DNA of 64,000 nucleotides from DASVRZ01 sp038228695 (GTDB lineage Bacteria > Verrucomicrobiota > Verrucomicrobiia > Chthoniobacterales > DASVRZ01), in NCBI GenBank assembly GCA_038228695.1, contig JBBRPA010000006.1:17484-81483 (forward strand), given 5' to 3'. Shown here piece after piece: positions 33,508-42,380 of this stretch (the stretch's first letter is position 1; every line of letters begins with the position of its first letter). A program made the position numbers and the translations under genes. Under the pieces are notes generated by a model, which saw only the letters and a list, made by a program, of their open reading frames with translations, had not been told where the DNA came from and made no database searches.

Positions 33508-34353
33508 TTACTGCGGTTGTTTGCTTCCTTGTCTCCGAAGAATCTCAGAAGTAAAAACGAGAACGGCGGTGGCACCGATAAAGAGTGCGCTGAGGGCATT
33601 GAGTTGCGGATCGAGCCCGCGTTTGACCATGCCGTAAACCTTGATCGGCAGGGTCGCCGCATCCGCCGAATAGGTTAGGACAGTGACCAGATATTCATCC
33701 ATCGAGAGCGTGAAGGACATCAGCGCTCCAGAAATAATCGCCGGCATGAGGTAGGGCACGATGACCAGCCAGAAGGCACCGGCAGGCTTCGCCCCAAGGT
33801 CCAGCGCAGCTTCCTCCAGCGCAGGATCGAGACTGTCGAGCCGGGCCTGCACCGCGATGAGCACGAAAGGAAAACAAAAGGTGGTGTGCGCGATGATCAC
33901 CGACCAGTAGCCGAGCGGAAAATGGAGCGAGACGAAGAGCAGTCGCAAACTTGCCCCCATCAGCACCTCAGGGATGACCATCGGAATGAAAATGAGCAGA
34001 CCCAGCAGGCGGGGAGCCGGAAAACGGTAGCGGTAGAGCAACCAAGCTCCCACCGTCCCCAGCACCGTCGCAAGGAGGGTCACAACCACGGCGATGATCA
34101 GGCTATTTTTGAAAGCACTGAGCAGCACGTCGTTTTGAAAAAGGGCGCGATACCAATCGAGAGTGAATCCTTTCCAGCGAATGTTTAGTTTGCTGTCGTT
34201 AAACGAATAGATCGTCAGCAGCAAAATCGGGACGTAGAGGAACGCGAAAACCAGAACGGACCACGAGCCAAAAAGCCACCGGACAACTTCCGGCCCGGCT
34301 GGAAGCCGCGAAATTCCCTTTTCTTTCCCCACGTTGATTGTCGAGGCGGACAA
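33508..34353 (-). CDS. potC: Spermidine/putrescine ABC transporter permease PotC-like
   Basis: A 281-residue permease with six helices; the first is VLVFAFLYVPILLLTIYSFND. The EAA loop reads EEAALDLGAKPAGAFWLVIVPYLMP. MSFTLSMDEYLVTVLTYS and the PIKVYGMVKRGLDPQLNALS block match PotC. It is the first gene of the operon, 14 bp before potD. The only ABC-type ATPase genes in the window belong to other systems (MlaF and the MsbA-like exporter). Confidence 0.88.
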   Translation of the reverse strand: MSASTINVGKEKGISRLPAGPEVVRWLFGSWSVLVFAFLYVPILLLTIYSFNDSKLNIRWKGFTLDWYRALFQNDVLLSAFKNSLIIAVVVTLLATVLGTVGAWLLYRYRFPAPRLLGLLIFIPMVIPEVLMGASLRLLFVSLHFPLGYWSVIIAHTTFCFPFVLIAVQARLDSLDPALEEAALDLGAKPAGAFWLVIVPYLMPAIISGALMSFTLSMDEYLVTVLTYSADAATLPIKVYGMVKRGLDPQLNALSALFIGATAVLVFTSEILRRQGSKQPQ

Positions 34354-34418
34354 ACTAGCGAAACTATCGCCCCTTTTTCATCGGGAAGTCAACGGAAAGC
34401 TCTCGCCGATTGCGTGGG

Positions 34419-37280
34419 TCAACTACGGGTAATAGCCAGCCCCGTGGTGGAGATGGAAAATTCTACAAACCGCGCCGTAGGATTCGGTGGCCGGGAGGTC
34501 AGCGAGTTGCGCAAGGCATGGGCGGCAGCGGGATCGTGGGCAAAGATGAGGAGGTAACCGCCTCCGCCCGCACCAAGGAGTTTCGCGGCGGCGATGTGCG
34601 ATTTTCCCTGCTCTAAAATGGCTTGGACGGCGGGCGGATTAGTGCCGGCGTCGAGAGCTTGGTTAAGCGCCCAACTGTGGCTGACGGCGGCGCAAAGCGT
34701 GTCCCAATTTCCAGATTGTAAGGCGTCGAAAGTTTGCAAACCGTGGGCGCGAATCGCGTCGAGATGATCGAGATGACGACGCGAATTGAGAAACATGCCG
34801 CGCACAATTTCCTGGAGGATGTTTTTCGCCATGCGAGTGATGCCCGTATAATAAAGTAGGATCGTGCCGCTGCGCAGACCTTGCTCGAAAAGATGTTCCG
34901 GCAACCAACGAATGACTGGACGTTGCGCGAGACCGGGTGTGGTTTCGATAATTTTGATACCGCGATGTAATCCGCCCGCCTGATCCTGCCAACCGCCTCC
35001 CGTGGTGAGGAGCTGCTCGAGCGCGAGGCTGCGTTGGAAAAGCGTTTGCCGATCCCAGCCCAGTCCGCAAAGTTCGCTTAATGCGCCTAATGTGGTTGCA
35101 GCGAGGATGCTGCTGGTGCCGAGACCGGAACCTTTGGCCGCGGCGGAAAGGAAGGTGAGTTCGATACCGCCGCCGAAATCGAGCAACTGATCGCGCAAAG
35201 TAGAAAAACGGCCCGTCGCATGAAAACGCGGGAGGAATCCGGCGAGCGCCAACGCTGCTTTGGCGAGGGAAAAATCGGCTTGCGGCTGATCAAATTCAGC
35301 AATCTCGGCAAAAGTCGTCAGTCGATTTTCGATACCGAGATCGATGGAGCGCAGGACAATCTCGGGCTGAGTGGAGAGCTTGGCGAAGACTTGGATGGGT
35401 GGTTGTCCATTCAGATCGACGGCCACGTTGAGCACAGCTCCACCGTATTCCAAGCAGTACGGAGGCGTGTCGCTCCAGCCACCTGCAAGATCAAGGCGGA
35501 CCGGGCTTCGCGCCCAGATAATCTGGTCGTCGAGAATATTGCGAACGGGAGCAGCGGGAGTGAGTCGCGATTCTTCGACGATGAGATCGCGCATCGTTTG
35601 GAAGGCGGCTTTTTCCTGTTCCGCCCAGTCGGCGGAACCCTGTTTGCGACGAACGGCAGCACGGAAACTTTGCTCGTGAATGCGGTCTAGCGGCTCCAAT
35701 TCTGGCGGGGGCGGAATGTTAGGCAGATATTCGGCAAACGTCTCCGCCGTGCGATCGAGGTCGAGTTTGAAAAAGGAGTTCCAGCGATTGTTGCGAATGA
35801 AAGAGCCGAGCACTTGGCTGAGATTTTCGCGGCGCTTACGGTAGATGCGGTCGAGTTGCGCGACGTTGCAAATCGCTTCAGCGGAGAGGCGCGGATTGGC
35901 GAGGTAGAGATCGCGCTGCACAGAAGTGTTTCCGCCAGATAAAAGCCATTGGACGAATTCGCCCGTGATTTCGCCGAGTTCCATAACCGGGAAAATAGCC
36001 ACCTGCTGAATGTCGCCTTCCGGTTGGGGAAGTCCGCGCTTGGCAAACCAATCGGGAGCAGGCGCACCCAGCCACTCAGTAGTGGTAGCAGAGATCGGCC
36101 CCTTGAATTTGTCGTCGATATGATAGGGCCGAATGGCAAACTGACTCTCCCCGATCGGTACGAAATCGAGGCATTGGCCGCGCTGCAGTTCTAGCGTCCA
36201 GGTGTTCGTCGGAATACCCGTGAGGACGTGCTCGCTGGCTATTTTCCACGTGTTAGGCACGGTCGAGTTTTCGACCCACAGCGTGTGATTTTCCTGTCGC
36301 CGCAATGGGATGGAAAAATGCGAATTCAGCACATGCTGATCGGGATGCGGCTGGCGTCCGTTCCAACCGATTTCGCCGCGCTGCTGCTCGCGATTTTCAA
36401 TGGCGGAGACGGATTCGATGAGCTGGCGTCCGGTGCCGAGATGATAAAATTCTGCATCCGGCAATGCCACGACGGCACTGCTCAAGGCACTGATTTCCAT
36501 ATCGTATTCCGTGGGATTTTTGCCCAAGGCGAGGCCCATGCCTGCGTAGAGTTCGTAGAAATCAGGATGCCCAGCGGGGAAACATTCATTCGTCCAACCG
36601 CACCGCCGAAAGAGTACCTCCACGGCCCGCTCGCTCAAGAGCCACATGCCCGTATCGACGAGGTAACAATGTTCCGCCGAACGCGCCTGAATCTCGGCAG
36701 CACTCGGTTTTTGCAGGAAAAAATCCAGCGCATCAGGCGTATCGCGCCGACTGAAAAAGACGCCAAAATCCGTCGCCACCTCGGGCCGCACCCACATGCC
36801 GAGACCCAGCACATCCACTTCCGGAAACGCCGGCAACGTCTGCCCAAAACGCAACAAGACATCACCGCTCGTCACCAACACCCGATGACATGCCGGCGCA
36901 TGATTCAGCACGCGCTGATAGGCCGGAAGCTGCACATCGAGCAACGTCTGATCGAGCCGCTGGCCCGGCACGCCGCGCAACGCTTTGAATGGAAGGAGAA
37001 TTTTTCCTACCGCGGCATAAGCAGGCAGACGTCGGCTTTGACCACCTGCCATCAGGAGCATCTTTTTCGATTCGCCGAGCCACGTTCCGAAACTAGGCGC
37101 GGGGTTATTTTCCCTCCATGCCGTATGCAGCAAATGCGCGACACCACCGCCGGAGCCAAGTTTGCTGTTCGCCGGATCTGCCGCTGCAAACCAGCCGGGC
37201 GCGGGCTTGTTTTCCAATGCCGCAAACGCCGCGGCCATTGCAGGCGGCAGCGAGAGGAGATATTGCATGGACCGGGCCAT
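34419..37280 (-). CDS. Bifunctional L-fucokinase / GDP-fucose pyrophosphorylase (FKP-like)
   Basis: About 953 residues. The N-terminal half has a nucleotidyltransferase core (MLLMAGGQSRRLPAYAAVGKILLPF near 75-100) like fucose-1-phosphate guanylyltransferase. The C-terminal half (about 585-950) is a GHMP kinase: RSPVRLDLAGGWSDTPPYC, KGSGLGTSSILAATTLGAL (phosphate-binding loop) and LLGAGGGGYLLIF. This is the layout of Bacteroides FKP and plant FKGP, which convert free L-fucose to GDP-fucose for glycan fucosylation. The start is uncertain among GTG 37286, ATG 37280 and ATG 37268; I chose 37280, where AGGTG is the best ribosome site. It follows fabG by a few bases and is probably co-transcribed with it. 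Confidence 0.83.
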   Translation of the reverse strand: MARSMQYLLSLPPAMAAAFAALENKPAPGWFAAADPANSKLGSGGGVAHLLHTAWRENNPAPSFGTWLGESKKMLLMAGGQSRRLPAYAAVGKILLPFKALRGVPGQRLDQTLLDVQLPAYQRVLNHAPACHRVLVTSGDVLLRFGQTLPAFPEVDVLGLGMWVRPEVATDFGVFFSRRDTPDALDFFLQKPSAAEIQARSAEHCYLVDTGMWLLSERAVEVLFRRCGWTNECFPAGHPDFYELYAGMGLALGKNPTEYDMEISALSSAVVALPDAEFYHLGTGRQLIESVSAIENREQQRGEIGWNGRQPHPDQHVLNSHFSIPLRRQENHTLWVENSTVPNTWKIASEHVLTGIPTNTWTLELQRGQCLDFVPIGESQFAIRPYHIDDKFKGPISATTTEWLGAPAPDWFAKRGLPQPEGDIQQVAIFPVMELGEITGEFVQWLLSGGNTSVQRDLYLANPRLSAEAICNVAQLDRIYRKRRENLSQVLGSFIRNNRWNSFFKLDLDRTAETFAEYLPNIPPPPELEPLDRIHEQSFRAAVRRKQGSADWAEQEKAAFQTMRDLIVEESRLTPAAPVRNILDDQIIWARSPVRLDLAGGWSDTPPYCLEYGGAVLNVAVDLNGQPPIQVFAKLSTQPEIVLRSIDLGIENRLTTFAEIAEFDQPQADFSLAKAALALAGFLPRFHATGRFSTLRDQLLDFGGGIELTFLSAAAKGSGLGTSSILAATTLGALSELCGLGWDRQTLFQRSLALEQLLTTGGGWQDQAGGLHRGIKIIETTPGLAQRPVIRWLPEHLFEQGLRSGTILLYYTGITRMAKNILQEIVRGMFLNSRRHLDHLDAIRAHGLQTFDALQSGNWDTLCAAVSHSWALNQALDAGTNPPAVQAILEQGKSHIAAAKLLGAGGGGYLLIFAHDPAAAHALRNSLTSRPPNPTARFVEFSISTTGLAITRS

Positions 37281-37286
37281 CGACAC

Positions 37287-38030
37287 CTACATCGAGAGAC
37301 CGCCGTCCACTGTGAGCACTTGGCCAGTGATATACCTCGCCTCTGCAGATGCTAGAAACGCGACCGCACTGGCGATGTCTTCCGGTTCACCAAAACTGGC
37401 GAGCGGGATCTGCGTTTGCACGATTTTTTTGAGTTCGTCCGAAAGCACATCGGTCATGTCCGTCGTGACGAATCCGGGCGCAATTACATTCACCGTCACG
37501 CCACGGCTGGCCACTTCTCGAGCGAGCGATTTCGTCAGTCCGATCAGACCCGCTTTGCTCGCTCCGTAGTTCACTTGACCCGCGGTGCCCATCAAACCGC
37601 TCACGCTGCTGATGTTAATAATGCGCCCTTTGCCCGATTTCATGATCGAGCGCAAGAGCGGTTGGATGAAGTTGAAAGCGCCCTTGAGATTGGTGTCGAG
37701 CACGACGTCCCAATCCTCCTCGGAGAGGCGCAGAGCGAGTCGGTCGCGAGTGACGCCGGCATTATTGACAAGAATATCGACGCTACCGAAGTCCTTCGCG
37801 ATCTGCTGGCAGACGGCGGCAGACGCTGCATGATCGGCCACATCGACCGCATAGGGTCGGGCGGCTTCGGGAAATTGCGCGTTGATCGCCTCGGCGACCT
37901 TCTGCGAATTGGCCTCCGTGCGAGAAACGATAGCGACCTTGGCTCCTTCGGAAGCGAGGCGTTGGGCGATGGCGGCACCGATTCCACGGCCCGCACCTGT
38001 GACGACAGCGACAGTATTTTCAAATCTCAT
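37287..38030 (-). CDS. fabG: 3-oxoacyl-ACP reductase FabG (SDR family)
   Basis: A 247-residue short-chain dehydrogenase for the first reduction step of fatty acid elongation. NADP site GAGRGIGAAIAQ, NNAGVTRDRL, catalytic Ser of ISSVSGLMGTAGQVNY and the Tyr/Lys of NYGASKAG, then VNVIAPGFVTTDMTD as in true FabG. The family is broad, but the TRDRL and TDMTD patterns favour FabG. The downstream gene is the unrelated FKP-like enzyme; no acpP, fabF or fabD is nearby, so this could be a paralogue rather than the housekeeping copy. Confidence 0.85.
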   Translation of the reverse strand: MRFENTVAVVTGAGRGIGAAIAQRLASEGAKVAIVSRTEANSQKVAEAINAQFPEAARPYAVDVADHAASAAVCQQIAKDFGSVDILVNNAGVTRDRLALRLSEEDWDVVLDTNLKGAFNFIQPLLRSIMKSGKGRIINISSVSGLMGTAGQVNYGASKAGLIGLTKSLAREVASRGVTVNVIAPGFVTTDMTDVLSDELKKIVQTQIPLASFGEPEDIASAVAFLASAEARYITGQVLTVDGGLSM

Positions 38031-38047
38031 GGGAAGGAAACTTTAAC

Positions 38048-38073
38048 CACGAATGGACACGAATGGACACGAA
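38048..38073. repeat. Short tandem intergenic repeat (CACGAATGGA units)
   Basis: CACGAATGGA is repeated twice followed by CACGAA. The same sequence, in reverse orientation, lies at 49238-49259. It is in the spacer between fabG and the SPFH gene. It looks like a dispersed intergenic repeat; function unknown. Confidence 0.7.
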
Positions 38074-38122
38074 ATAAATCATGCCCGGCTTTCCGACTAA
38101 TCACGGACAAAGATAGTAGTCT

Positions 38123-39172
38123 CTAGCTCGCGAGATATTGATCCACGGCGGCTTTGGGAATACGCCAAGTGGCGCCGATTTTTTTGCCTTTCAACTCGCC
38201 GCTCTCGAGGATGCTGGTGACGTCGGCTTCGGTGACACCTAACACTTGAGCGGCCTGCGCGGGGCTGAGCAATTCCGGCAGAGCGGACGGAGCGGCTGCT
38301 GGCTGCGGAACGGCGATTCCCGGGGTGGCCTGCGTCGCCTGAGCGATCTGTTGGGCCATGGCGAGTCCGACCGCCATCTCGGCACCGACTCCGCCTGCGC
38401 CACCGCCTTTTTCGAGTCCTTGAGCCATCTGGAATTTGACGTAGTCATTGAGGTTGCCAACAGCGGCCATGCTGCTGCGTTTGTCGATGGCCGCTTCGAC
38501 CTCGGGCGGGACAGAGACGTTTTCCAGGACGAAACTGGTGATCTCGATGCCGTATTTCGCGCTCACAGCGGGGTTGATGAGGGGCAGCAACGCAGCGCCG
38601 ACTTCGGAGTAGCGGGTGGCCACATCAAGCACGGGAATTTTCGCGTCGGCCAGAGCCTCGGAGAAAACACTAACGATGCGGCTGCGCATGGTGTCGGCGA
38701 ACTCGTCGAGCCGGAAATTTTGATCGCTGCCGGCGACTTCTTTGAGGAAGGTTTTCGGCTCGATAATTCTGAAATCGAAGGTGCCGAAAGCGCGAGCGCG
38801 GACGATGCCGAAGTCGGCATCCCGCATCATCACGGGGTTGGAGGTGCCCCATTTGTTACCGGTGAAAAGTCGGGTATTGACGTAATAGACGTCGGCTTTG
38901 AAAGGCGTGTTGAAGCCGTATTTCCAGCCCTTGAGCGTGGCGAGAATCGGAATGTTGTCGGTGGTCAGGGTGTGTTTGCCCGGACCAAAAGTATCGCCGA
39001 ATTGCCCGAGATAAACGAATTGCGCGACTTGGCTTTCGCGGACGATGAGCTGTGCGCCGTTTTTGATTTCCTTGTCGTCGTCGGGCCAACAGAAACTCAG
39101 CGTGTCGCGCGAGTCGTCTGTCCACTCGATGATTTCAATAATTTCGCCTTTGATGAAGTCTAGCAGTCCCAT
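38123..39172 (-). CDS. SPFH-domain protein with C-terminal excisionase-like helix-turn-helix
   Basis: A 349-residue protein. Residues about 1-240 are an SPFH/band-7 domain of the YdjI/'virion core' type (MGLLDFIKGEIIEIIEWTDD, ADFGIVRARAFGTFDFRI, RYSEVGAALLPLINPAVSAKYGIEI). A Gly/Ala-rich linker follows, then residues 301-349 form a HTH_17-like excisionase domain (LLSPAQAAQVLGVTEADVTS ... GATWRIPKAAVDQYLAS). SPFH proteins normally form membrane-associated oligomers and this type usually ends in a zinc ribbon or GYF-type domain; a DNA-binding-like end is odd. There is no transmembrane helix. The role is unknown. Confidence 0.8.
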   Translation of the reverse strand: MGLLDFIKGEIIEIIEWTDDSRDTLSFCWPDDDKEIKNGAQLIVRESQVAQFVYLGQFGDTFGPGKHTLTTDNIPILATLKGWKYGFNTPFKADVYYVNTRLFTGNKWGTSNPVMMRDADFGIVRARAFGTFDFRIIEPKTFLKEVAGSDQNFRLDEFADTMRSRIVSVFSEALADAKIPVLDVATRYSEVGAALLPLINPAVSAKYGIEITSFVLENVSVPPEVEAAIDKRSSMAAVGNLNDYVKFQMAQGLEKGGGAGGVGAEMAVGLAMAQQIAQATQATPGIAVPQPAAAPSALPELLSPAQAAQVLGVTEADVTSILESGELKGKKIGATWRIPKAAVDQYLAS

Positions 39173-39286
39173 GATCGTTGTAGGTTGAGGGTGGAGTTGA
39201 GGAAAACGGCGTTATTTAATCCGCTTCTGAAGAGGGCGGCAAGCCTGAACACTTGCCGTGGCCGGATTTCTCGCAATGGTAAGCCC

Positions 39287-39820
39287 ATGGAAAATGATGC
39301 GGCGTTGAATGGGATTTTGGAATCAGGCGAGGCGGTGCTGTGGTCGGAGGCGCCGGATCCGTGGCGTTATACGCGACCGACGTTCATGCTCTACATCATC
39401 GCGGTGCCGTGGACGATCTTTACCTATTTCTGGCTGGACGCCGTGACCGGCGGATTCCAGATGCCCAAAGCGACGATCGCGCCGTATCCCTCGTGGATGC
39501 CGTGGGTGGCGGTGTCCTTTGGAGTTTTGTTATTGATCGCCGGGCTTTGGATGCTGAGTGCGCCGTTCTGGATCTGGCGTCGGGGTAAGGCCACGGTCCA
39601 TGTGCTAACCAACCGGCGTGCGCTGGTGGTGGAGAGGGATCGTCCATCGCGCTTACAAGCGCTCGTACTCGAAGGAAAAGTGGATTTCCGGGTGACCGAT
39701 CCGGAGGATGCGGTGAGCGATGTCGATGTCGTTTGTGCGACCAGCAAAGGGTTGCTCTTCCGTGCGGTCCGGCAGCCAGGGGAAATGGTCCGCCAGGTGG
39801 CAAAAACGATCGCCGGCTAG
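39287..39820 (+). CDS. Bacterial PH-domain-like membrane protein
   Basis: A 177-residue protein: an N-terminal GILESGEAVLWSEAPDPWRY segment, two membrane helices (PTFMLYIIAVPWTIFTYFWL and WVAVSFGVLLLIAGLWMLSA), then a C-terminal region HVLTNRRALVVERDRPSRLQ with strands that recall the bacterial PH-like (YdbT/bPH2) modules. The start at 39287 is preferred since the upstream part is not conserved-looking. It is transcribed away from the SPFH gene and towards the ExeA unit; its stop overlaps the end of a small gene on the opposite strand by 4 bp. Confidence 0.6.
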   Translation: MENDAALNGILESGEAVLWSEAPDPWRYTRPTFMLYIIAVPWTIFTYFWLDAVTGGFQMPKATIAPYPSWMPWVAVSFGVLLLIAGLWMLSAPFWIWRRGKATVHVLTNRRALVVERDRPSRLQALVLEGKVDFRVTDPEDAVSDVDVVCATSKGLLFRAVRQPGEMVRQVAKTIAG

Positions 39821-39969
39821 CGCGATTTGCGCGAAGGCTCCGAGGCAAGAAGCCAGTTCTGCTCCTCGTTCCCGACTTTTCGCATCGGCTCGGTCGGCTT
39901 TTCCGCTTTTGGGCTGCTGTTCTTCCGAAGAGCCGTCTTGCTGTAGCGGGTGGATCCTTGGCTTTTCAT
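39817..39969 (-). CDS. 50-residue basic protein coupled to the ExeA-like gene
   Basis: The ATG at 39969 is formed by the last base of the ExeA-like gene's TAA (TAATG), and the frame runs 50 codons to a TAG at 39817. The product is rich in Lys, Ser and Arg (begins MKSQGSTRYSKTALRKN, ends with WLLASEPSRKSR) and has no membrane helix. The stop-start coupling argues for translation, but no homologue is known to me, so it is a tentative gene. Confidence 0.45.
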   Translation of the reverse strand: MKSQGSTRYSKTALRKNSSPKAEKPTEPMRKVGNEEQNWLLASEPSRKSR

Positions 39970-40877
39970 TAAAAATCGCGCAGGGCTGCGACGATGTCGG
40001 AATCGATCGTCTGGCCGCCGCGTTTCGCAGCATCGATCAAGGCGAGGAAGGCAAACTTGTTCAAGCTGCGGCAGATCCCGCCGGAGCGTTCGAGCAACAT
40101 TTCGAGAGCCGCTGGCGTGAACAAATCCGTCATCCGCCCAGCGGTGAGCAGGCGGTATTTGACGTATTGGGTCACTTCTTCAAGAGACATGGGAGCGAGT
40201 TCGGTTTGAAAAAACATCCGATTGCGGAGCGACGCGTAGCTAGGATTTTGCAGCCGGCGAACGAAACGATCCTCGCCGAAAAGCAGGCAGGAGGCGAGTT
40301 TGCAATCAGGGATTTCGAGATTGCTGATCGTCCGGACAATGTGCAAACACTCGGAAGAAAGGAGATGGCATTCGTCCACGATGACGACGAGGCGGCGGCC
40401 CTCCTCGTGGAGTTCGATGATGGCATTGCTGAGGAGTTTCACGAGATCCTCCGTGCGGCTCATTCCGGCCGGTTGCGCCACGCCCAGTTCGGAAAGAATT
40501 TCGCGCAAGAGGCCCGTCTTACTGAGGCCAGGGGTGACGAGAACGAGGATGGTCTCAAAACGCTCCTCATCGAGACTCTTCAGGATGATCTGACTAAGCA
40601 ATGTCTTTCCCGTGCCGCTCGGGCCGGTGACCAAGCCAAGGGAAATTTTGTGATCCACCGTCAGCCGCATCTTCTCGAGAGCCTCGCTGTGGGATGCGGT
40701 CCGATAGAAAAACTCCGGGTTCACCGAATCGGCAAACGGGTTTTCCCGAAGTCCGAGAGCGGCGAAAAACCCTTCGGTGGCGGGGAGCGAGCGCGGGGCG
40801 CGGTTGGATTGCGCGAGCAGGGTGTCAACGGCGGCGGCGGTGCTGGATTCCTTTTTGCGGAGAGGAAATAAATTCAT
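39969..40877 (-). CDS. ExeA/MshM-like AAA ATPase
   Basis: A 302-residue P-loop ATPase. After an N-terminal tail comes FFAALGLRENPFADSVNPEFFY (the PF.. pattern of ExeA/GspA), Walker A GPSGTGKT at 85-92, Walker B VVIVDE at 164-169 and a sensor region ASLRNRMFFQTELAPMSLEE. ExeA-type ATPases help secretin or pilus machinery to cross the cell wall, and relatives serve as transposition helpers (TniB-like). No peptidoglycan-binding C-terminal domain is present, so it is shorter than ExeA proper. The upstream neighbour is a MinD-like ATPase 26 bp away on the same strand. Confidence 0.8.
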   Translation of the reverse strand: MNLFPLRKKESSTAAAVDTLLAQSNRAPRSLPATEGFFAALGLRENPFADSVNPEFFYRTASHSEALEKMRLTVDHKISLGLVTGPSGTGKTLLSQIILKSLDEERFETILVLVTPGLSKTGLLREILSELGVAQPAGMSRTEDLVKLLSNAIIELHEEGRRLVVIVDECHLLSSECLHIVRTISNLEIPDCKLASCLLFGEDRFVRRLQNPSYASLRNRMFFQTELAPMSLEEVTQYVKYRLLTAGRMTDLFTPAALEMLLERSGGICRSLNKFAFLALIDAAKRGGQTIDSDIVAALRDF

Positions 40878-40903
40878 GACGGTTTGGATTGGTATTAGGG
40901 CGG

Positions 40904-41902
40904 TTAGCTGACGGATTCTGAAAAAATGTTAGACGCCACAGACGCCCTTCCGGCGAGTCTGGTTGCAATCGCCTCCATGCGCGAAGTGTTAGCATCGACT
41001 TGATGGCGGACGACAAAAGGTTCCCGGTTTTGGTTAGACTGCTCGATTTGTTCGTCGCGGGTAATGTGACCAAGGAGCTCGGGCGCGGTGTCTAGGAAGT
41101 GGCGCGCGCAGCCGATGATTTTCTCCCCAACAGTCGCCGCTTCATCACCGTCCGCACACTGGTTGACGAGCAGCTTGACGCTTCCGTTCATGCTTTGTTC
41201 GCTGATTGTTTTGACCAAGCCATATGCATCCAGGATCGCGGCGATGTTCGGAGTCGTCACGATTACAATATCCTGAGCTTGAACCAGAAACCCGAGAACT
41301 TGCGGAGACAGCCCGGCGCCCGTGTCGATGATGACAAAGTCGAGCATCTCTTTCAACCCGCGCAGATGGCGGAGGACGCGATTCATGCGCCGAGCGTTCA
41401 TGTTCGCACTCGCCGCCACTCCTGAGCCGCCGCAAAGCAACCAAAGCCGGTCCGACACCTGAGTGAACGCCTGCTGAATCGGCATCCGGCTGTCGAGAAA
41501 ATCCTGCAGCGTAACCGTCGGGTTGACCCCGGCGAAAACGTGGACGTTGCCTAGTCCGAGATCCGCGTCCACGAGCAGAACCCGATGACCGAGATTCGCC
41601 ATGGCGTGGGCGAGGTTCACCGCAAAAGTAGTCTTGCCAACGCCCCCTTTACCACTGCTCACCGCGATAAAACGCATCCCGCCGTTCGCCTCGATCAACG
41701 CATGGCGCACACTCTCCACACTTCGCCCGTCGATAAAAATCAACTCGTGCAAGGATTGCAGCATCGCCTCGGCATCATCTTCGAGCGACGCGTCCTGACT
41801 TCCCCGCCCCGCCATGCCCAGCCATTCCGAAAAAGCCTTCTCGAGGAATTGAACCCGGCTGGGCTCGATTCCTTTGGAGGAAATTGTGGCTTCGGCAATC
41901 AT
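40904..41902 (-). CDS. MinD/FlhG-like P-loop ATPase
   Basis: A 332-residue SIMIBI ATPase with the deviant Walker A SGKGGVGKTT (84-92), DADLGLGNVHV at 112-122 and IIDTGAGLSPQV (Walker B-like). An N-terminal extension of about 75 helical residues precedes the core; FlhG/YlxH-like proteins have similar extensions. The core ends with a region lacking an obvious amphipathic membrane helix, so membrane binding of MinD type is uncertain. Such ATPases position polar machines (flagella, pili, secretion) or partition cargo. It forms an operon with the ExeA-like ATPase, which suggests a cell-envelope or polar machine. Confidence 0.82.
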   Translation of the reverse strand: MIAEATISSKGIEPSRVQFLEKAFSEWLGMAGRGSQDASLEDDAEAMLQSLHELIFIDGRSVESVRHALIEANGGMRFIAVSSGKGGVGKTTFAVNLAHAMANLGHRVLLVDADLGLGNVHVFAGVNPTVTLQDFLDSRMPIQQAFTQVSDRLWLLCGGSGVAASANMNARRMNRVLRHLRGLKEMLDFVIIDTGAGLSPQVLGFLVQAQDIVIVTTPNIAAILDAYGLVKTISEQSMNGSVKLLVNQCADGDEAATVGEKIIGCARHFLDTAPELLGHITRDEQIEQSNQNREPFVVRHQVDANTSRMEAIATRLAGRASVASNIFSESVS

Positions 41903-42031
41903 AATCAGCGCACTACATATGGACATCAATTAGTATTTGACTCCAAGTAATGGTATAGATAAGTCAATTATGTTGCGCAGGTCAAGAATCAAACTATGGA
42001 TTTCATGCCCTCTCTTTCCCACTAAAGTCCC

Positions 42032-42379
42032 ATGCTGGCACATCACGTTTTTTGCTCTCACTGCGGTCTGGCCCAGCCGCAAACGGCACCCTTGGTCTCA
42101 TTCATCCTCCACTGCCCCGAGTGCGAGGGTGTTACGATCAATCTCGGCTGCGACTGGAACGGCTTGGGGCAGACTGGCGACAACTTGCAGGACGACGAGT
42201 TTGCGTGCCGCACCTGTGATACCACCTTCAGCATGGAATTGATCATCCGATCCGAGTCGGACCCTTGCGAACGCTGCATTCAAATCGGCGATGTTACCAT
42301 GGCCGCGACCAGCGAGACCCAACGTCCCTCCAGTTTAACGCCCGAGGAACTCGCTTTCCTCGGCCAAGCTTCCAACTGA
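42032..42379 (+). CDS. Zinc-ribbon protein with four CxxC pairs (115 aa)
   Basis: Four CxxC pairs are visible: Cys8/11, Cys28/31, Cys59/62 and Cys79/82, enough for two zinc sites. The tail is acidic and ends with LTPEELAFLGQ. No known family comes to mind. It lies divergently from the MinD-like gene (130 bp apart) and is followed after 1 bp by a second zinc-ribbon gene, so the two are co-translated. Confidence 0.65.
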   Translation: MLAHHVFCSHCGLAQPQTAPLVSFILHCPECEGVTINLGCDWNGLGQTGDNLQDDEFACRTCDTTFSMELIIRSESDPCERCIQIGDVTMAATSETQRPSSLTPEELAFLGQASN

Positions 42380-42380
42380 C

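Noticed and set aside
36228..37355. 375-codon open frame on the plus strand
   Set aside because: Antisense shadow of the FKP-like gene, rich in Arg and His, no domain.
39969..40877. ExeA-like ATPase as a transposition helper (TniB/IstB type)
   Set aside because: No transposase, terminal repeats or other Tn7/Tn5053-like genes around; a MinD-like partner argues for a cellular role.
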